DNA from: CATOSK01 sp963665735
Lineage (GTDB): Bacteria; Chloroflexota; Dehalococcoidia; Lucifugimonadales; UBA3495
Direction of reading: 5' to 3'
DNA length: 64,000 nt
Assembly (NCBI GenBank): GCA_963665735.1
Contig: OY762444.1
Coordinates: forward strand, 2,976,001 to 3,040,000
The notes below the pieces were generated by a model. It worked only from the letters and a program-made list of their open reading frames with translations. It made no database searches and was not told the DNA's origin. Shown in pieces: positions 32,210 to 41,659 of this stretch; the first letter of the stretch is position 1, and each line of letters begins with the position of its first letter. Position numbers and translations under genes: made by a program.

Positions 32210-33110
32210 CGGTGGATTTCTGGATTCCGGCTTTCGCCGGAATGACGGGTTGCAACCGCAAAATCCTCTCCCTTCGGCAAGGCGATTGCGAAAGTAGGGG
32301 CGCACAGCCGTGCGCCCCTACGGTTGGCATGAATGGCGTCGTTTTTCCGGCGTGGCGCCCTTGGGGATTCGGGTTTCTGGATTCCGGCCTACGCCGGAAT
32401 GACGGGTGGGGGCCGTGGGAATGATTTTCGCCCAAGGGGGAATCCACGTTCTTGCCCTTTCACGTTATTCTGAGGGCATCTAAGAATCTGAAGTCCCTGC
32501 CTGAAACCAACGCCGCCTTTTCCGAAGGATTTTAGACCCTTCACTTCGTTCAGGGTGACATGATGGAGTTCAGGGCTACATAGTGGAAGAAGGAACCTCC
32601 GGCCATCATTGACGGGTTTTGACCGCAACACCCCCCTTTTCTGCTAGAAGGCGATTGCGAAAGTAGGGGCGCACGGCTGTGCGCCCCTACGGTTGGCACT
32701 AATGGCGGCGTTTTTCCGGCGTGGCGCCCTTGGGGATTGGGGTTTCTGGATTCCGGTTCCTTCGGCTACGTTCAGGACAGGTTGCGCCGGAAGGACGGGG
32801 GGTTCACCTCCTCCCCGTCCCTGCCCCTGGTAGGGGGCAGGACGATTGCAAAGTCTTTGCTCCAACTATGGGAAGATGGTTCAGGACGGGGATACATTCC
32901 TCTCACGTGACGTTCACCCCCATCCTAACCTTCCCCCGTCAAGGGGGAAGGGACTATTGAAGTACCCCTCACCACCGTTCCTACCGACTTTGCAATCGTC
33001 CCGTACCAGGGGGAGGGGGCTATTGATGGGGCGTTTTGTTGGGGCCGGATGGTTTGGGCGAGGAGGGGGCGGGTTTCAAACCCGCCCCTACGGTAATTCT
33101 CAGGCCCGGT
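32210..33110. repeat. Repeat-rich intergenic region
   Basis: Two near-duplicate modules (32280-32410 and 32645-32790) each contain GGCGATTGCGAAAGTAGGGG, a palindromic GCGCAC...GTGCGC block, TTTTTCCGGCGTGGCGCCC and an ATTCCGGC-type palindrome. Between them is a GATTTTAGACCCTTCACTTC block, and at the end a GGGTTTCAAACCCGCCCC palindrome. The MITE-like element at 32839-33002 is inserted in a C-rich/G-rich block. No gene is seen. Confidence 0.85.
32839..33002. repeat. MITE-like element, copy 5 (long form)
   Basis: Ends AGGACGATTGCAAAGTC and GACTTTGCAATCGTCCC are a near-perfect inverted repeat. The body has the shared CACCCCCATCCTAACC and GGGAAGGGACTATTGAA segments. It interrupts a dispersed C-rich/G-rich repeat block; the flanking 12-mers are only partly alike (7 of 12). 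Confidence 0.8.
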
Positions 33111-33120
33111 TGCGCCGGGG

Positions 33121-34392
33121 TTAGAGTTGGTCGGAGTTGGAGAAGGTGGGGAGACCAGCGCGGGCCGGCTGTTCCTGTTTCAGGTTGTCGGCCAGGTTGG
33201 TCAAGGCGCTCCGGTAATTTTCCGCCGGCCCTTCCTGGCCCCGCATATCAAAAATGACGTGCTCGTAGGTCAGGTTGCGGGCAGACCGGGCCCGGGGGTT
33301 GTCCAGGGTGCCGTCCGGGTCAACCAGGTAAACAATCCATTTGTCCTGGCTCTGCTGCAAGTCCTTGGCGGCGGTCAGGTCGTTGCGCACCGTCTCGCTG
33401 TCCAGCCCGGCCTGGGAACAGACGACCATGAGCTTGTCGTAGTGACGCACCCAACGCTCGATTTCCTCTTCCTCGGAGGTGCTGCGGCGGTCAACCAGGG
33501 CGTTGCCCCGGAAATTTTCGGCGAACACCCAGGAACGCACGCCCTGGTTTCGCAGGTGGTCCCGCAACTGCTCGGCAAAGGCCACATCCGCCGCGGCGCA
33601 GGAAATGTAGAATTCCCCGCCCAAAGCCGGCATACCGGCGCTGGAGTCGAGCAGGGCCAGCATTTCCTGGGGGGCGCCGATGCCCATGAGGAAGGACGCC
33701 GGGATGTTGCCGCCGGAGCGTATCAGGGTGTCCAGTCCCAGGGTGCTGGGGGCGTCGTGCCGGACTTGTTCCAAGTCCACCGCCTGGCTCAAGTCGCAAT
33801 TCTGGAAGACGGTGTAGCCGATGATTCCCCCGGCGAACCTGGTTCCCACCGCCGGGGTATCGTTGAAGATAGCTTCGTAGAAGTCGGTTCCGTCCAGGGT
33901 CGCGCCGCTGAGGTTGGTTCGGGTCAGGGCGGCCCCGTTGAAGTTGGCCTCGGTCAGGTCGGCGTCGGTCAGGTTGGCGCCGTTGAGGTTGACCCGCGAC
34001 AGGTTGGCCCGGCGCAGGTTGGCCCCGGTCAGGTTGGCGTCGGAAAGGACGGCCGCGTCCAGGTCACACTGTTCCAGGTTGGCGCCGGTCAGGTTGGCGC
34101 CCCGCAGGTTGGCCCGGTTGAGCAGTGACCGGCTCATGTCCACTTCCCGCAGGTCGGAACGGTAAAGGTGGACGGGGTTGAGGTAGCAGCCGGACAGGTT
34201 GGCCCGGCGCAGCATCGCCCCCATCAAGTCCGAGTCCCGCATATCGGCCCCGTGGAGGTCAACCATGGGGATGCGGGCGTGGCTCATGTAACAATTGTAG
34301 AGGTCCATAGACTCGCCGGGGTGATCCTCGCGCCACTTGGCTACCGCGTCCCGGCCCCGCCGGACAATCTGAACCTGTTCCATATCGGCCAT
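33121..34392 (-). CDS. Pentapeptide-repeat protein with a C-terminal TIR domain
   Basis: A 423-residue protein. Residues of about 48-200 are a run of A(D/N)Lxx pentapeptide repeats (LRRANLSGCYLNP, LRGANLTGANLEQ, LNGANLTDADLTE), which fold as a right-handed beta-helix. Residues 259-385 form a TIR domain: FYISCAAADVAFAEQLRDHL, a central DKLMVVCSQAGLDSETV and a later WIVYLVD strand. Glu333 in SETV sits where TIR and SEFIR domains have a conserved acidic residue. Bacterial TIR domains often cleave NAD or make cyclic ADP-ribose signals, mostly in immunity; repeats then serve for recognition or assembly. Whether that applies here is inference. It starts at the ATG 34392 with GGAGAAA eight bases upstream and is monocistronic. 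Confidence 0.85.
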   Translation of the reverse strand: MADMEQVQIVRRGRDAVAKWREDHPGESMDLYNCYMSHARIPMVDLHGADMRDSDLMGAMLRRANLSGCYLNPVHLYRSDLREVDMSRSLLNRANLRGANLTGANLEQCDLDAAVLSDANLTGANLRRANLSRVNLNGANLTDADLTEANFNGAALTRTNLSGATLDGTDFYEAIFNDTPAVGTRFAGGIIGYTVFQNCDLSQAVDLEQVRHDAPSTLGLDTLIRSGGNIPASFLMGIGAPQEMLALLDSSAGMPALGGEFYISCAAADVAFAEQLRDHLRNQGVRSWVFAENFRGNALVDRRSTSEEEEIERWVRHYDKLMVVCSQAGLDSETVRNDLTAAKDLQQSQDKWIVYLVDPDGTLDNPRARSARNLTYEHVIFDMRGQEGPAENYRSALTNLADNLKQEQPARAGLPTFSNSDQL

Positions 34393-34649
34393 GTCAGTTT
34401 CTCCGCTAAATCGTTGTAGGGTTGGCTCGCAAGCGCAAGGGGATTTTAGCATAAGCCAACGCCGGCGTGTTGGGGCAAGGGGAGGGGGACGAAAATGAAA
34501 AGCCATTGGTCTGGATATCAGGGCGATTGCAATGTAGGCGCGCGGCGGTGCGTCCTTACCACGTGACCAGGATGGGCCATTGACCCGGATGCCAGGGTAT
34601 GAAAATGCTGTTGGACACCAACGCAACGATTCGGGTGGTCTGACCGTTG

Positions 34650-35212
34650 GGGCGAAAACATTTCCGGCTCTAGCCCGTCACTCCGGAGAAAGCCGGAGTC
34701 CAGAAGGCTACGCAAAGGTCAACGTCCGGCAAAGCAGGGATTCCTGGATTCCGGCCTACGCCGGAATGACGGGATGAGTTGCGTCCACACGAGCAACGAG
34801 TTCACTCCCGTTATGACCTTTCCCATCTGGCCGTTGAGGCGAAAACATTTCCGGCCCTAGCCCGTCACTCCGGAGAAAGCCGGAGTCCAGAAGGCTACGC
34901 AAAGGGCAACGTCCAGTAAAGCAAGGATCCCTGGATTCCGGCCTACGCCGGAATGACGGGATGGGTTGCGGCCACACAAGCAACAAGTTCACTCCCGTTC
35001 TGACCTTTCCCATCTGACAGTTGGGGCGAAAACATTTCCGGCCCTAGCCCGTCACTCCGACGAAAGCCGGAGTCCAGAAGGCTACGCAAAGGGCAACGTC
35101 CAGTAAAGCAAGGATTCCCGGATTCCGGGCCACGCCGGAATGACGGGATGAGTTGCGTCCACACGAGCAACGAGTTCACCATGTCCTGACCTTTCCCCTA
35201 TCCAGTGGGAAG
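34650..35212. repeat. Tandem array, 187-bp unit, three copies
   Basis: The landmark GCGAAAACATTTCCGGC occurs at 34652, 34839 and 35026, exactly 187 bases apart. Each unit holds two inverted palindromes (CACTCCGGAGAAAGCCGGAGT and an ATTCCGGC type) and a GTTCACTCCCGTT spacer. The copies differ by about 10 bases. No gene is supported. The 34393-34649 stretch upstream has only a MITE-end remnant at 34522 (AGGGCGATTGCAATGT). Confidence 0.9.
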
Positions 35213-35249
35213 TGATATTTGGATAGTTTCATGGCGGCACAAGCTGACG

Positions 35250-35278
35250 TTGCCCGTTGTGGGCGGGCGGCATATAAT
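35250..35278 (+). promoter_or_regulatory. Promoter of the coaX-coaBC operon
   Basis: TTGCCC (35250-35255), a 17-base spacer and a perfect TATAAT (35273-35278), 38 bases before the coaX start. Confidence 0.7.
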
Positions 35279-35316
35279 CGGCGGCAACTGTTGGGGCGCG
35301 CGGCGCCGGACTGGCT

Positions 35317-36120
35317 ATGCTGCTGACTATTGACGTGGGCAACACCGCGGTGACTCTGGGCGTTTTCGACGGCTCCCGCCTGACCACCACTTTGCGGGTG
35401 GCTACCGATACCCGGCGGCTGGCCGATGAATACGGGGCTATGCTGTGCGACGTGCTGCGGATTAAGGGCGTTGACCCGTCCAGCATCAACGCGGCCTGCC
35501 TGTGCAGCGTGGTGCCGCCGCTGACGGTGGTGTTTTCCGACGTTTGCCAGTCATTTTTCGACGTTGCGCCGTTAATCGTGTCCGCCGGGGTTCGCACCGG
35601 GCTGCCGATTCTTTACGACAACCCGCGGGACGTGGGGGCTGACCGCATCGCCGACGCCGTGGCCGCCATTGAACTTTACGGCCCGCCCTTAATCGTGGTT
35701 GACCTGGGCACGGCCACCGTGTTCGACGCCGTTTCCCGCGAGGGGGAATACCTGGGGGGAGCCATCGCTCCCGGCATCAACCTGGCCGCCGATGCCCTGT
35801 TTTTCAACACCTCGCAACTGCGCCGGGTGGAACTGGTGGCGCCCAAGGCGGCGGTGGGCCGCAGCACCATCGCCTCGCTGCAATCGGGGCTGGTGCTGGG
35901 CTACGCCGGGCTGATTACGACGATGGTGGAACGGTTCAAGGACGAAATCGGTCACGACGCCAAGGTTATCGGCACGGGCGGGCTGGTGCCGCTGATTGCC
36001 GAAGAAGCCCCGGTCTTCCATGAAATCAACCAGGACTTGACCTTGATGGGGCTGCGGCTAATCTACCGAATGAACCGGGCGCAAAATCCTACGGGCGACA
36101 GCCGGGGGAGACAACCATGA
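35317..36120 (+). CDS. coaX: Type III pantothenate kinase
   Basis: A 267-residue ASKHA-fold kinase for the first step of CoA synthesis. The phosphate-1 loop DVGNTAVTLGVFDG, the catalytic aspartate region NPRDVGADRIADAVAA and the phosphate-2 motif VDLGTATVFDAV followed by LGGAIAPGI are all present. It phosphorylates pantothenate with ATP, usually needs a monovalent cation and resists CoA feedback. The stop codon overlaps the coaBC ATG by four bases (ATGA), giving an operon for consecutive CoA steps. Confidence 0.95.
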   Translation: MLLTIDVGNTAVTLGVFDGSRLTTTLRVATDTRRLADEYGAMLCDVLRIKGVDPSSINAACLCSVVPPLTVVFSDVCQSFFDVAPLIVSAGVRTGLPILYDNPRDVGADRIADAVAAIELYGPPLIVVDLGTATVFDAVSREGEYLGGAIAPGINLAADALFFNTSQLRRVELVAPKAAVGRSTIASLQSGLVLGYAGLITTMVERFKDEIGHDAKVIGTGGLVPLIAEEAPVFHEINQDLTLMGLRLIYRMNRAQNPTGDSRGRQP

Positions 36121-37313
36121 GTGGGCCGCTGGCCGGCAAGCATATCATCCTGGGAGTGACCGGCAGTATCGCCTGCTACAAGGCGGTTGACCTGGCCAGC
36201 AAGCTGACCCAGGCCGGCGCGCTGGTGGACGCCGTGCTTAGCTACGGCGCAACCCGGTTCGTCACGCCTTTGACATTCCGCAGCATCACCCACCGGGAAG
36301 TGGTTACCGACACTTTCAATCCTGACTCCGAGTTGACGGTGGAACACGTCATGTTGGCGCACCGGGCCGATATTGTGGTGGTGGCGCCGGCCACGGTGCA
36401 CTGCATCGCCAAGCTGGCCCTGGGGCTGGCCGACGACGCTTTGACCACGGCGGCGGTTGCCAGCGCCGCGCCGCTGCTGGTGGCCCCGGCGATGGACGGG
36501 AATATGTACGCTCACCCGGCGACGCAGGCCAATCTTTCCACGCTGCGGGAACGGGGAGCCGTCATCGTCGGGCCGGCGGCGGGCTACCTGGCCTCCGGTC
36601 TGTCGGGGATGGGCCGGCTGCTGGAGACGCCGGAGTTGCTGGGGTACATTACCGCCACGCTGGGCCGGCAGGGAGACCTGGCCGGGCGGCGGGTGGTGGT
36701 CAGCGCCGGCGGCACCCAGGAACCGATTGACCCGGTGCGGGTAATCACCAACAACTCATCGGGCAAGATGGGCTACGCTTTGGCGGAGGCGGCGCGGGAC
36801 CGGGGCGCCCATGCCGTGCTGGTGACAGCCCCCACCGGCTTGCCGGACCCGCCGCTGGTGGAGGTTATTCGGGTGCAGACGGCCGGGGAGATGTGCGACG
36901 CGGTGCAGGGGCAGTTGGCCGGCGCTGACGCGCTGATCATGGCCGCCGCCGTCGCCGACTACCGCCCGGTATCCGCCGCCGAGCAGAAAATCAAGAAGTC
37001 CAACGCCGAGTTGAGCATTGACCTGACCCGGACTATTGACATTCTGGAATCATCCAACGGGCCTTTCGTCAAAGTGGGGTTTTCCGCCGAGAGCGAAAAC
37101 CTCATCGCCAACGCATCGGAGAAGGTGGCGCGCAAGTCGCTGGACTTGATGGTTGCCAACGACATTACCGACCCGGACAGCGGGTTTGGGCGGGATACCA
37201 ACCGGGTGGCGCTGATTGACCGCAACCTGGAGGTGGAGGAACTGCCGGTGCTGAGCAAGTACGAAGTGGGCAACCGCATCCTGGACCGGGTGCGGGATTT
37301 GTTGGGGGAGTGA
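36117..37313 (+). CDS. coaBC: Bifunctional phosphopantothenoylcysteine decarboxylase / phosphopantothenate-cysteine ligase
   Basis: A 398-residue fusion. The N-terminal CoaC domain (1-180) is a flavodoxin-like FMN protein with GVTGSIACYKAVDL, the active-site histidine in ITHREVV and APAMDGNMYAHPATQAN, where the usual PAMN asparagine is Asp, a change I recall in other Chloroflexi. The C-terminal CoaB domain (190-398) has SAGGTQEPIDPVRVITNNSSG and the KIKK loop. It makes 4'-phosphopantetheine from phosphopantothenate and cysteine. It is translated by coupling from coaX. Confidence 0.95.
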   Translation: MSGPLAGKHIILGVTGSIACYKAVDLASKLTQAGALVDAVLSYGATRFVTPLTFRSITHREVVTDTFNPDSELTVEHVMLAHRADIVVVAPATVHCIAKLALGLADDALTTAAVASAAPLLVAPAMDGNMYAHPATQANLSTLRERGAVIVGPAAGYLASGLSGMGRLLETPELLGYITATLGRQGDLAGRRVVVSAGGTQEPIDPVRVITNNSSGKMGYALAEAARDRGAHAVLVTAPTGLPDPPLVEVIRVQTAGEMCDAVQGQLAGADALIMAAAVADYRPVSAAEQKIKKSNAELSIDLTRTIDILESSNGPFVKVGFSAESENLIANASEKVARKSLDLMVANDITDPDSGFGRDTNRVALIDRNLEVEELPVLSKYEVGNRILDRVRDLLGE

Positions 37314-37329
37314 GGGACTATCCCCAGGA

Positions 37330-37600
37330 ATCGTCATTCCGGCTTTCGCCGGAATCCAGAAAGTCCAGGCGCCAAACAGCGTCCGCAAGGGCAAGGATTC
37401 CTGGATTCCGGCCTACGCCGGAATGACGGGCCTGGCGTCCTCTACCGTCATTCCCGCGAAAGCGGGAATCCAGAAAGTTTAGGCGCTAAACAGCGTCCGC
37501 AAGGGCAAGGATTCCTGGATTCCGGCCTACGCCGGAATGACGGGCCTGGCGCCCTCTACCGTCATTCCCGCGAAAGCGGAAATCCAGAAGCCCCCGACTT
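37330..37600. repeat. Two-copy tandem repeat of about 120 bp with convergent palindromes
   Basis: The unit beginning GTCATTCC(G/C)GC at 37335, 37441 and 37560 contains an inward-facing pair of palindromes (ATTCCGGCTTTCGCCGGAAT and the CTACGCC form) around CAGCGTCCGCAAGGGCAAGG. The period is about 106-119 bases. No gene is seen. Confidence 0.8.
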
Positions 37601-37728
37601 CAACGCCGTTGCTATCCGCGAAACCCTCTGGATTACCCGGAGGGGCAACCATAAGGGTTGCCCACTGTGTCCCAATTGTCGCCGTTGCACGGAGTCGTAC
37701 CACCCGAATCGCAAAGCCGCCGGGTACT

Positions 37729-38028
37729 TTAGGATGATTTGCTCAGGGCCGATGCCGGTTGTATGCCGGCGGTAAGGTTCGGCTTTTCTTGGGCCAGTTG
37801 GCGAAAATCGCACTCAACCTGGATTCCGTGCCAGAATTGGTCCGACTGTCCAAAAAATGCCCCAAAGCGAATTGACATGGCAGGCGTGATGGAACGCTTG
37901 CCGTGGACAATCTCGTTGATTACCCGCGGGGCAACTCCAATGGCGCGGGACATTGCGTTCTGCGAAATTCCCATCGGCTTGAGGTACTCTTCCAGCAGAA
38001 TCTCGCCGGGAGTAATTGGTTCCTGCAT
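37729..38028 (-). CDS. HigA-family antitoxin without a visible toxin partner
   Basis: A 99-residue Xre-type helix-turn-helix protein of the VapI/HigA group. Typical sequence: PGEILLEEYLKPMGISQNAM, then VAPRVINEIVHGKRSITPAM and the C-terminal FGQSDQFWHGIQVECDFR. HigA neutralises the HigB ribosome-dependent RNase and represses the operon, usually with higB directly upstream. Here the 400 bases upstream and downstream show no HigB-like sequence, so this is an orphan or a remnant. The ATG at 38028 is preferred because AAGGG lies seven bases upstream; an ATG at 38034 is the alternative. Confidence 0.82.
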   Translation of the reverse strand: MQEPITPGEILLEEYLKPMGISQNAMSRAIGVAPRVINEIVHGKRSITPAMSIRFGAFFGQSDQFWHGIQVECDFRQLAQEKPNLTAGIQPASALSKSS

Positions 38029-38456
38029 AGTCATGCCCTTTTGATTCTCCGTCCGCCCGTGAGTATGTAGTTCTGAGCAAAGCGAAGAATCCAAAATTCT
38101 TGCCTTCGCCAAACGTGCGTTACCCTTAGAATTTTAGACCCTTCACTTTGTTCAGGGTAACAGTGGGGCGTTCGGGGTAACAATCAAAGTGCCCTGCCGT
38201 CATTGGCCATCCTTCGCGTGGTAGGGGCGGGTTTCAAACCCGCCCTTACAATACAACCGGGAAGCGATGCTGACGCCTACCGTCATACCGGCGCAGGCCA
38301 GTGTCCAGGAATCATTGTCACTGCGGACGGTGTTCCGTGCCTGGAATTTCTGGATTCCGGCCTACGCCGGAATGACGGTGGGAGTGCCGGAATGACGGGT
38401 CTGTTGGGGTAGTCACCAATGCAACGGTGACGGCTTACTGGCGTCCAGTCCGGAAC

Positions 38457-39326
38457 TTAGCCTGAAACGGCTTCTTTGAAACGGCGGATGGCTTCTATGT
38501 GGTCGTCGGGGGATTTCAGGCCGGAGCGCATGGTGTTGATGGACAGGTGGGTTGCGCCGGCTTCATCCCAGGCCGCGGCCAGTTGGTTCCATTCGTCGGG
38601 GCCGCCCTGGGTCAGGCTGACTCGTCCTTCGATGCCGATGTCCGCCGGGTCGCGGCCGGCGGCGCGGGTCAACTCCCGCATCTCGCCGATTTTTTCCTGT
38701 CCCTCGCTGTCGGGCTGGAACTGGGGGAACCAGCCGTCGCCGAGGCGGGCCAGCCGCCGGACGACCTGGGGGGCGCCGCCGCCGAACCAGATGGGGATGG
38801 GCCGCTGCACCGGCAAGGGGTTGATTCCGGCGTGGGTCACTTTGTGGTAGCGGCCTTCGTAGTTGACCACGTCCTGCGTCCAGAGGAGTTTCAGCAACTC
38901 GATTTGCTCGGCGGAGCGGCGGCCCCGGTTGCCGAAGTTTTCGCCCAGGGCCTCGTATTCAACATCGTTCCAGCCGATGCCGATGCCCAGGCGCAGGCGT
39001 CCGCCGGTCAGCACGTCCACGGCGGCAGCTTGCTTGGCCACCAGGGCGGTCTGACGCTGGGGGAGAATCAGGATGCCGGTGGTCATTTCGATTTTTTCGG
39101 TGATGGCGGCCAGGTAGCCGAAGAGGACAAAGGGTTCGTGGAAAGTGTCGGTGTGGGAATAGGGCCGCTCCCATTGTTCCCGCTTGCTGGCGTCGGCGCC
39201 CAGCACGTGGTCAAAGACCAGCAGATGTTCGTAGCCCAGGTCTTCGGCGGCCTGGGCGAAGTCCTTGACCGCCGCCGGGTCTGAACCGATTTCGGTCTGG
39301 GGGAATATGGCTCCTAGCTGCATCAC
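38457..39326 (-). CDS. LLM-class F420-dependent oxidoreductase
   Basis: A 289-residue luciferase-like TIM-barrel protein of the TIGR03619 type. Characteristic stretches are LGAIFPQTEIGSDP, the HLLVFDHVLGA strand, TGILILPQRQTALVAKQ and VDVLTGGRLRLGIGIGWND. Compared with the 359-residue LLM enzyme at 5671-6750 it is shorter and closer to coenzyme-F420-dependent members. The substrate is unknown. It stands alone with repeats on both sides. Confidence 0.9.
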   Translation of the reverse strand: MMQLGAIFPQTEIGSDPAAVKDFAQAAEDLGYEHLLVFDHVLGADASKREQWERPYSHTDTFHEPFVLFGYLAAITEKIEMTTGILILPQRQTALVAKQAAAVDVLTGGRLRLGIGIGWNDVEYEALGENFGNRGRRSAEQIELLKLLWTQDVVNYEGRYHKVTHAGINPLPVQRPIPIWFGGGAPQVVRRLARLGDGWFPQFQPDSEGQEKIGEMRELTRAAGRDPADIGIEGRVSLTQGGPDEWNQLAAAWDEAGATHLSINTMRSGLKSPDDHIEAIRRFKEAVSG

Positions 39327-39638
39327 GGCCTCCTTTATGGTCGAAGGTTGAATAATCGCGGGGGTGGCGTTTCGCCGGTGGGTTTGCGTGTTGGGTTTTC
39401 AATCCAAGGGCAGTATCCCGGCTGACGGCGGCGGCGTCAACTTGGCGGGGACGGTTAGGGCCGGGTCTTTTGATTGTTTCCCTGAACGAAGGGAGGGGTC
39501 TAAAATTCTTCGGGCAAGGCGACGTTGGCAATAGCAAGGATTTGAGATTCTTCGCTGCGCTCAGAATGACATGGGGGACGCTCAGAGTGACATACTTGGG
39601 ATATGGAGTGAAAATCACAAGACCCCGGGGTCTATTTC

Positions 39639-39730
39639 AGGACGGTTGCAAAGTGTGGATACCTACGCACGGACAGGAATGTCCATGCCACCAGACATAC
39701 GGCCATGAGCCCTTACTTTGCAATTGTCCT
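39639..39730. repeat. MITE-like element, copy 6 (short form), with 12-bp flanking duplication
   Basis: Ends AGGACGGTTGCAAAGT and ACTTTGCAATTGTCCT are inverted repeats. The flanks GGGGTCTATTTC (39627-39638) and GGGGTCAATTTG (39731-39742) agree at 10 of 12 bases. The 92-base body matches copy 4. Confidence 0.8.
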
Positions 39731-39824
39731 GGGGTCAATTTGACGTATTATTGGGCTTATCTTACGATGGTGGCTTAATGCAAAACTTGCGCCTTGACAC
39801 AATGCAATTGGAGAATGACGTTTA

Positions 39825-41573
39825 ATGGGTGGCAATATATCCGGGCGTTTCATGGACGGGATTCGTAAAGGCTTATGGCTGTCGTTGGCATTGTCTTTGA
39901 CGATGCTGCTGGTACTGGGCTGCCGGACTCCGGCTCAGCCAGCCGCCCCGGAATCGGTGGGCGATGCGGCGGCCCAACCAACCCAGGCCGCGCCCACTCC
40001 AACCCCCCGGCAGGCCAACCCGCCCGATTTCCCCCAAGGCGCCCGAGACCTGGCCGTCGTTATAACGGAGGCCGAACCCGCCAGCGTCGGCGCGTGGAGC
40101 GAAGGGTGCACCGCCGAAATCCACAGCCTGGGCTGCCAGGAGTTTGTCACCGATTACCTGACCTGGCTGGATGACAACACCAATGAGATTGTGCCGATGT
40201 CCAGCGTCGAGAGTTGGGAGCAGCAGGACCTGGACCGCTGGCGGTTTCACCTGCGGGAAGGGGTCGCTTTCCACAACGGCGCTCCCTGGAACGCCGACGC
40301 CGCCAAGTACGGGATAGACTACAGCGCAGACCCCACTAATTCCACTACGGCGGTCCAATGGACGGGAGTGGGGATTACCTCGGAAGTGATTGACGAGTTC
40401 ACTTTCGACGTAATTTGCCCCCAAGCCTGTCCCATTTTCCCACGCACCGCCTTGTTCACGGCCTTCCAGGATCCGGCTTGGTACGAATCCGCCAGCGAGT
40501 CGGAACGCTCTCAGCTTACGGTGGGTCTTGGGCCGTACCGGATTATCGAGCACAGCCCCGGCGTCCATACCAGGTTCGAGGCTTACGCGGACTACAAGCC
40601 CAACGACAACTGGTTTTCCCGGGCCCCCGACATCCCGTACATTACTCACGTTTACCGGCCCGAACCGGCGGTGCGGTCTTCGATGATTCAGACCGGGGAG
40701 GCCGACTGGGCGGCGGACATCGGGTTTGAGGAAATCCTGCGGGTTCGCAACCACGCCATCGGCAAGACCTCGGAAGTCTATACGCTGGTGCTGGACACGG
40801 TGTTCCACCCGGAATTGAAGAAACAAAAAGTGCGCCTGGCCCTGGCCCACGCTATTGACTGCGAGGGTCTGCTGGACTCGCTTTTCGGCGGGCGAATCCC
40901 TTGCCACGGGGCCATATCCATGAACGGCACCGTGGGCATCAACGACGCCAACTCCCAAGTCCGGCAGTACGACCCTGACCTGTCCCGGCAGTTGCTGGCC
41001 GAGGCCGGATACAACCCGGCCAACGAAATAAACATCCACACCCGCCCCGGCTCCAACATCAAGGGCATGGAGATAGTGGAGTCCACCGTCAACTTCTGGC
41101 GGGAAGTCGGGGTCAATGCCAACCTCAACGTCTGGTCAGACCTGGGCAAGGCGCGGGAAGTGCAGATTTCCGGCTGCGGCCAGTTCGCCCATGAACCCGG
41201 TTACGACGAGGCGATGGACTGCGCGGACCGGGACCCGCCCGGCCCCTTCTTCCAGTCGTCCCACGCCTACGAAGTGGCGACTTCCAACGAAATTCTGGAT
41301 ATGCAGCGGTTCAACAATGCCCGGTTGACCTGCTTCAGCCGCATCAGCCGGGTGTGCGACCAGGAACTGGAGGCCGTTATGGTGGCGGCCAACTCACTGC
41401 CCGAAGGCCCGGACCGGACGGCGGCGATGGAGGCCATTGGCCAGATTGCCTACGATGAAGTGTATTTCATACCCTTCTTTGAAGTGGTGTACGTCTATGG
41501 GATGTCCGACGACCTGGAATGGGAGCCGTATTACGCGCCCCGGCTGCGGGGGAACACGATGAGGTTCAAGTAA
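39825..41573 (+). CDS. ABC transporter substrate-binding lipoprotein (family 5, peptide/nickel type)
   Basis: A 582-residue extracytoplasmic solute-binding protein. The N-terminus has a basic segment, a hydrophobic stretch and a lipobox LVLGC, with Cys33 as the lipid-modified residue, then a Pro/Ala-rich linker. The family-5 hallmark regions include RWRFHLREGVAFHNGAPWNADAA and, later, VRLALAHAIDCEGLL. It captures a ligand (often peptides, but diverse in this family) for an ABC importer; no permease or ATPase gene lies in the window. A second, broken copy begins about 710 bases downstream. Confidence 0.9.
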   Translation: MGGNISGRFMDGIRKGLWLSLALSLTMLLVLGCRTPAQPAAPESVGDAAAQPTQAAPTPTPRQANPPDFPQGARDLAVVITEAEPASVGAWSEGCTAEIHSLGCQEFVTDYLTWLDDNTNEIVPMSSVESWEQQDLDRWRFHLREGVAFHNGAPWNADAAKYGIDYSADPTNSTTAVQWTGVGITSEVIDEFTFDVICPQACPIFPRTALFTAFQDPAWYESASESERSQLTVGLGPYRIIEHSPGVHTRFEAYADYKPNDNWFSRAPDIPYITHVYRPEPAVRSSMIQTGEADWAADIGFEEILRVRNHAIGKTSEVYTLVLDTVFHPELKKQKVRLALAHAIDCEGLLDSLFGGRIPCHGAISMNGTVGINDANSQVRQYDPDLSRQLLAEAGYNPANEINIHTRPGSNIKGMEIVESTVNFWREVGVNANLNVWSDLGKAREVQISGCGQFAHEPGYDEAMDCADRDPPGPFFQSSHAYEVATSNEILDMQRFNNARLTCFSRISRVCDQELEAVMVAANSLPEGPDRTAAMEAIGQIAYDEVYFIPFFEVVYVYGMSDDLEWEPYYAPRLRGNTMRFK

Positions 41574-41659
41574 GGGCCGCTCATTCCTTGCCCCCAAGCA
41601 ACCTTGGTCGTCATTCCGGCGGAAGAACGTCTTACAGGCACAGGCCGGAATGACGGGTT

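Noticed and set aside
34650..35212. CRISPR-like array
   Set aside because: The 187-base units are almost identical along their whole length, so there are no unique spacers, and no cas gene is near.
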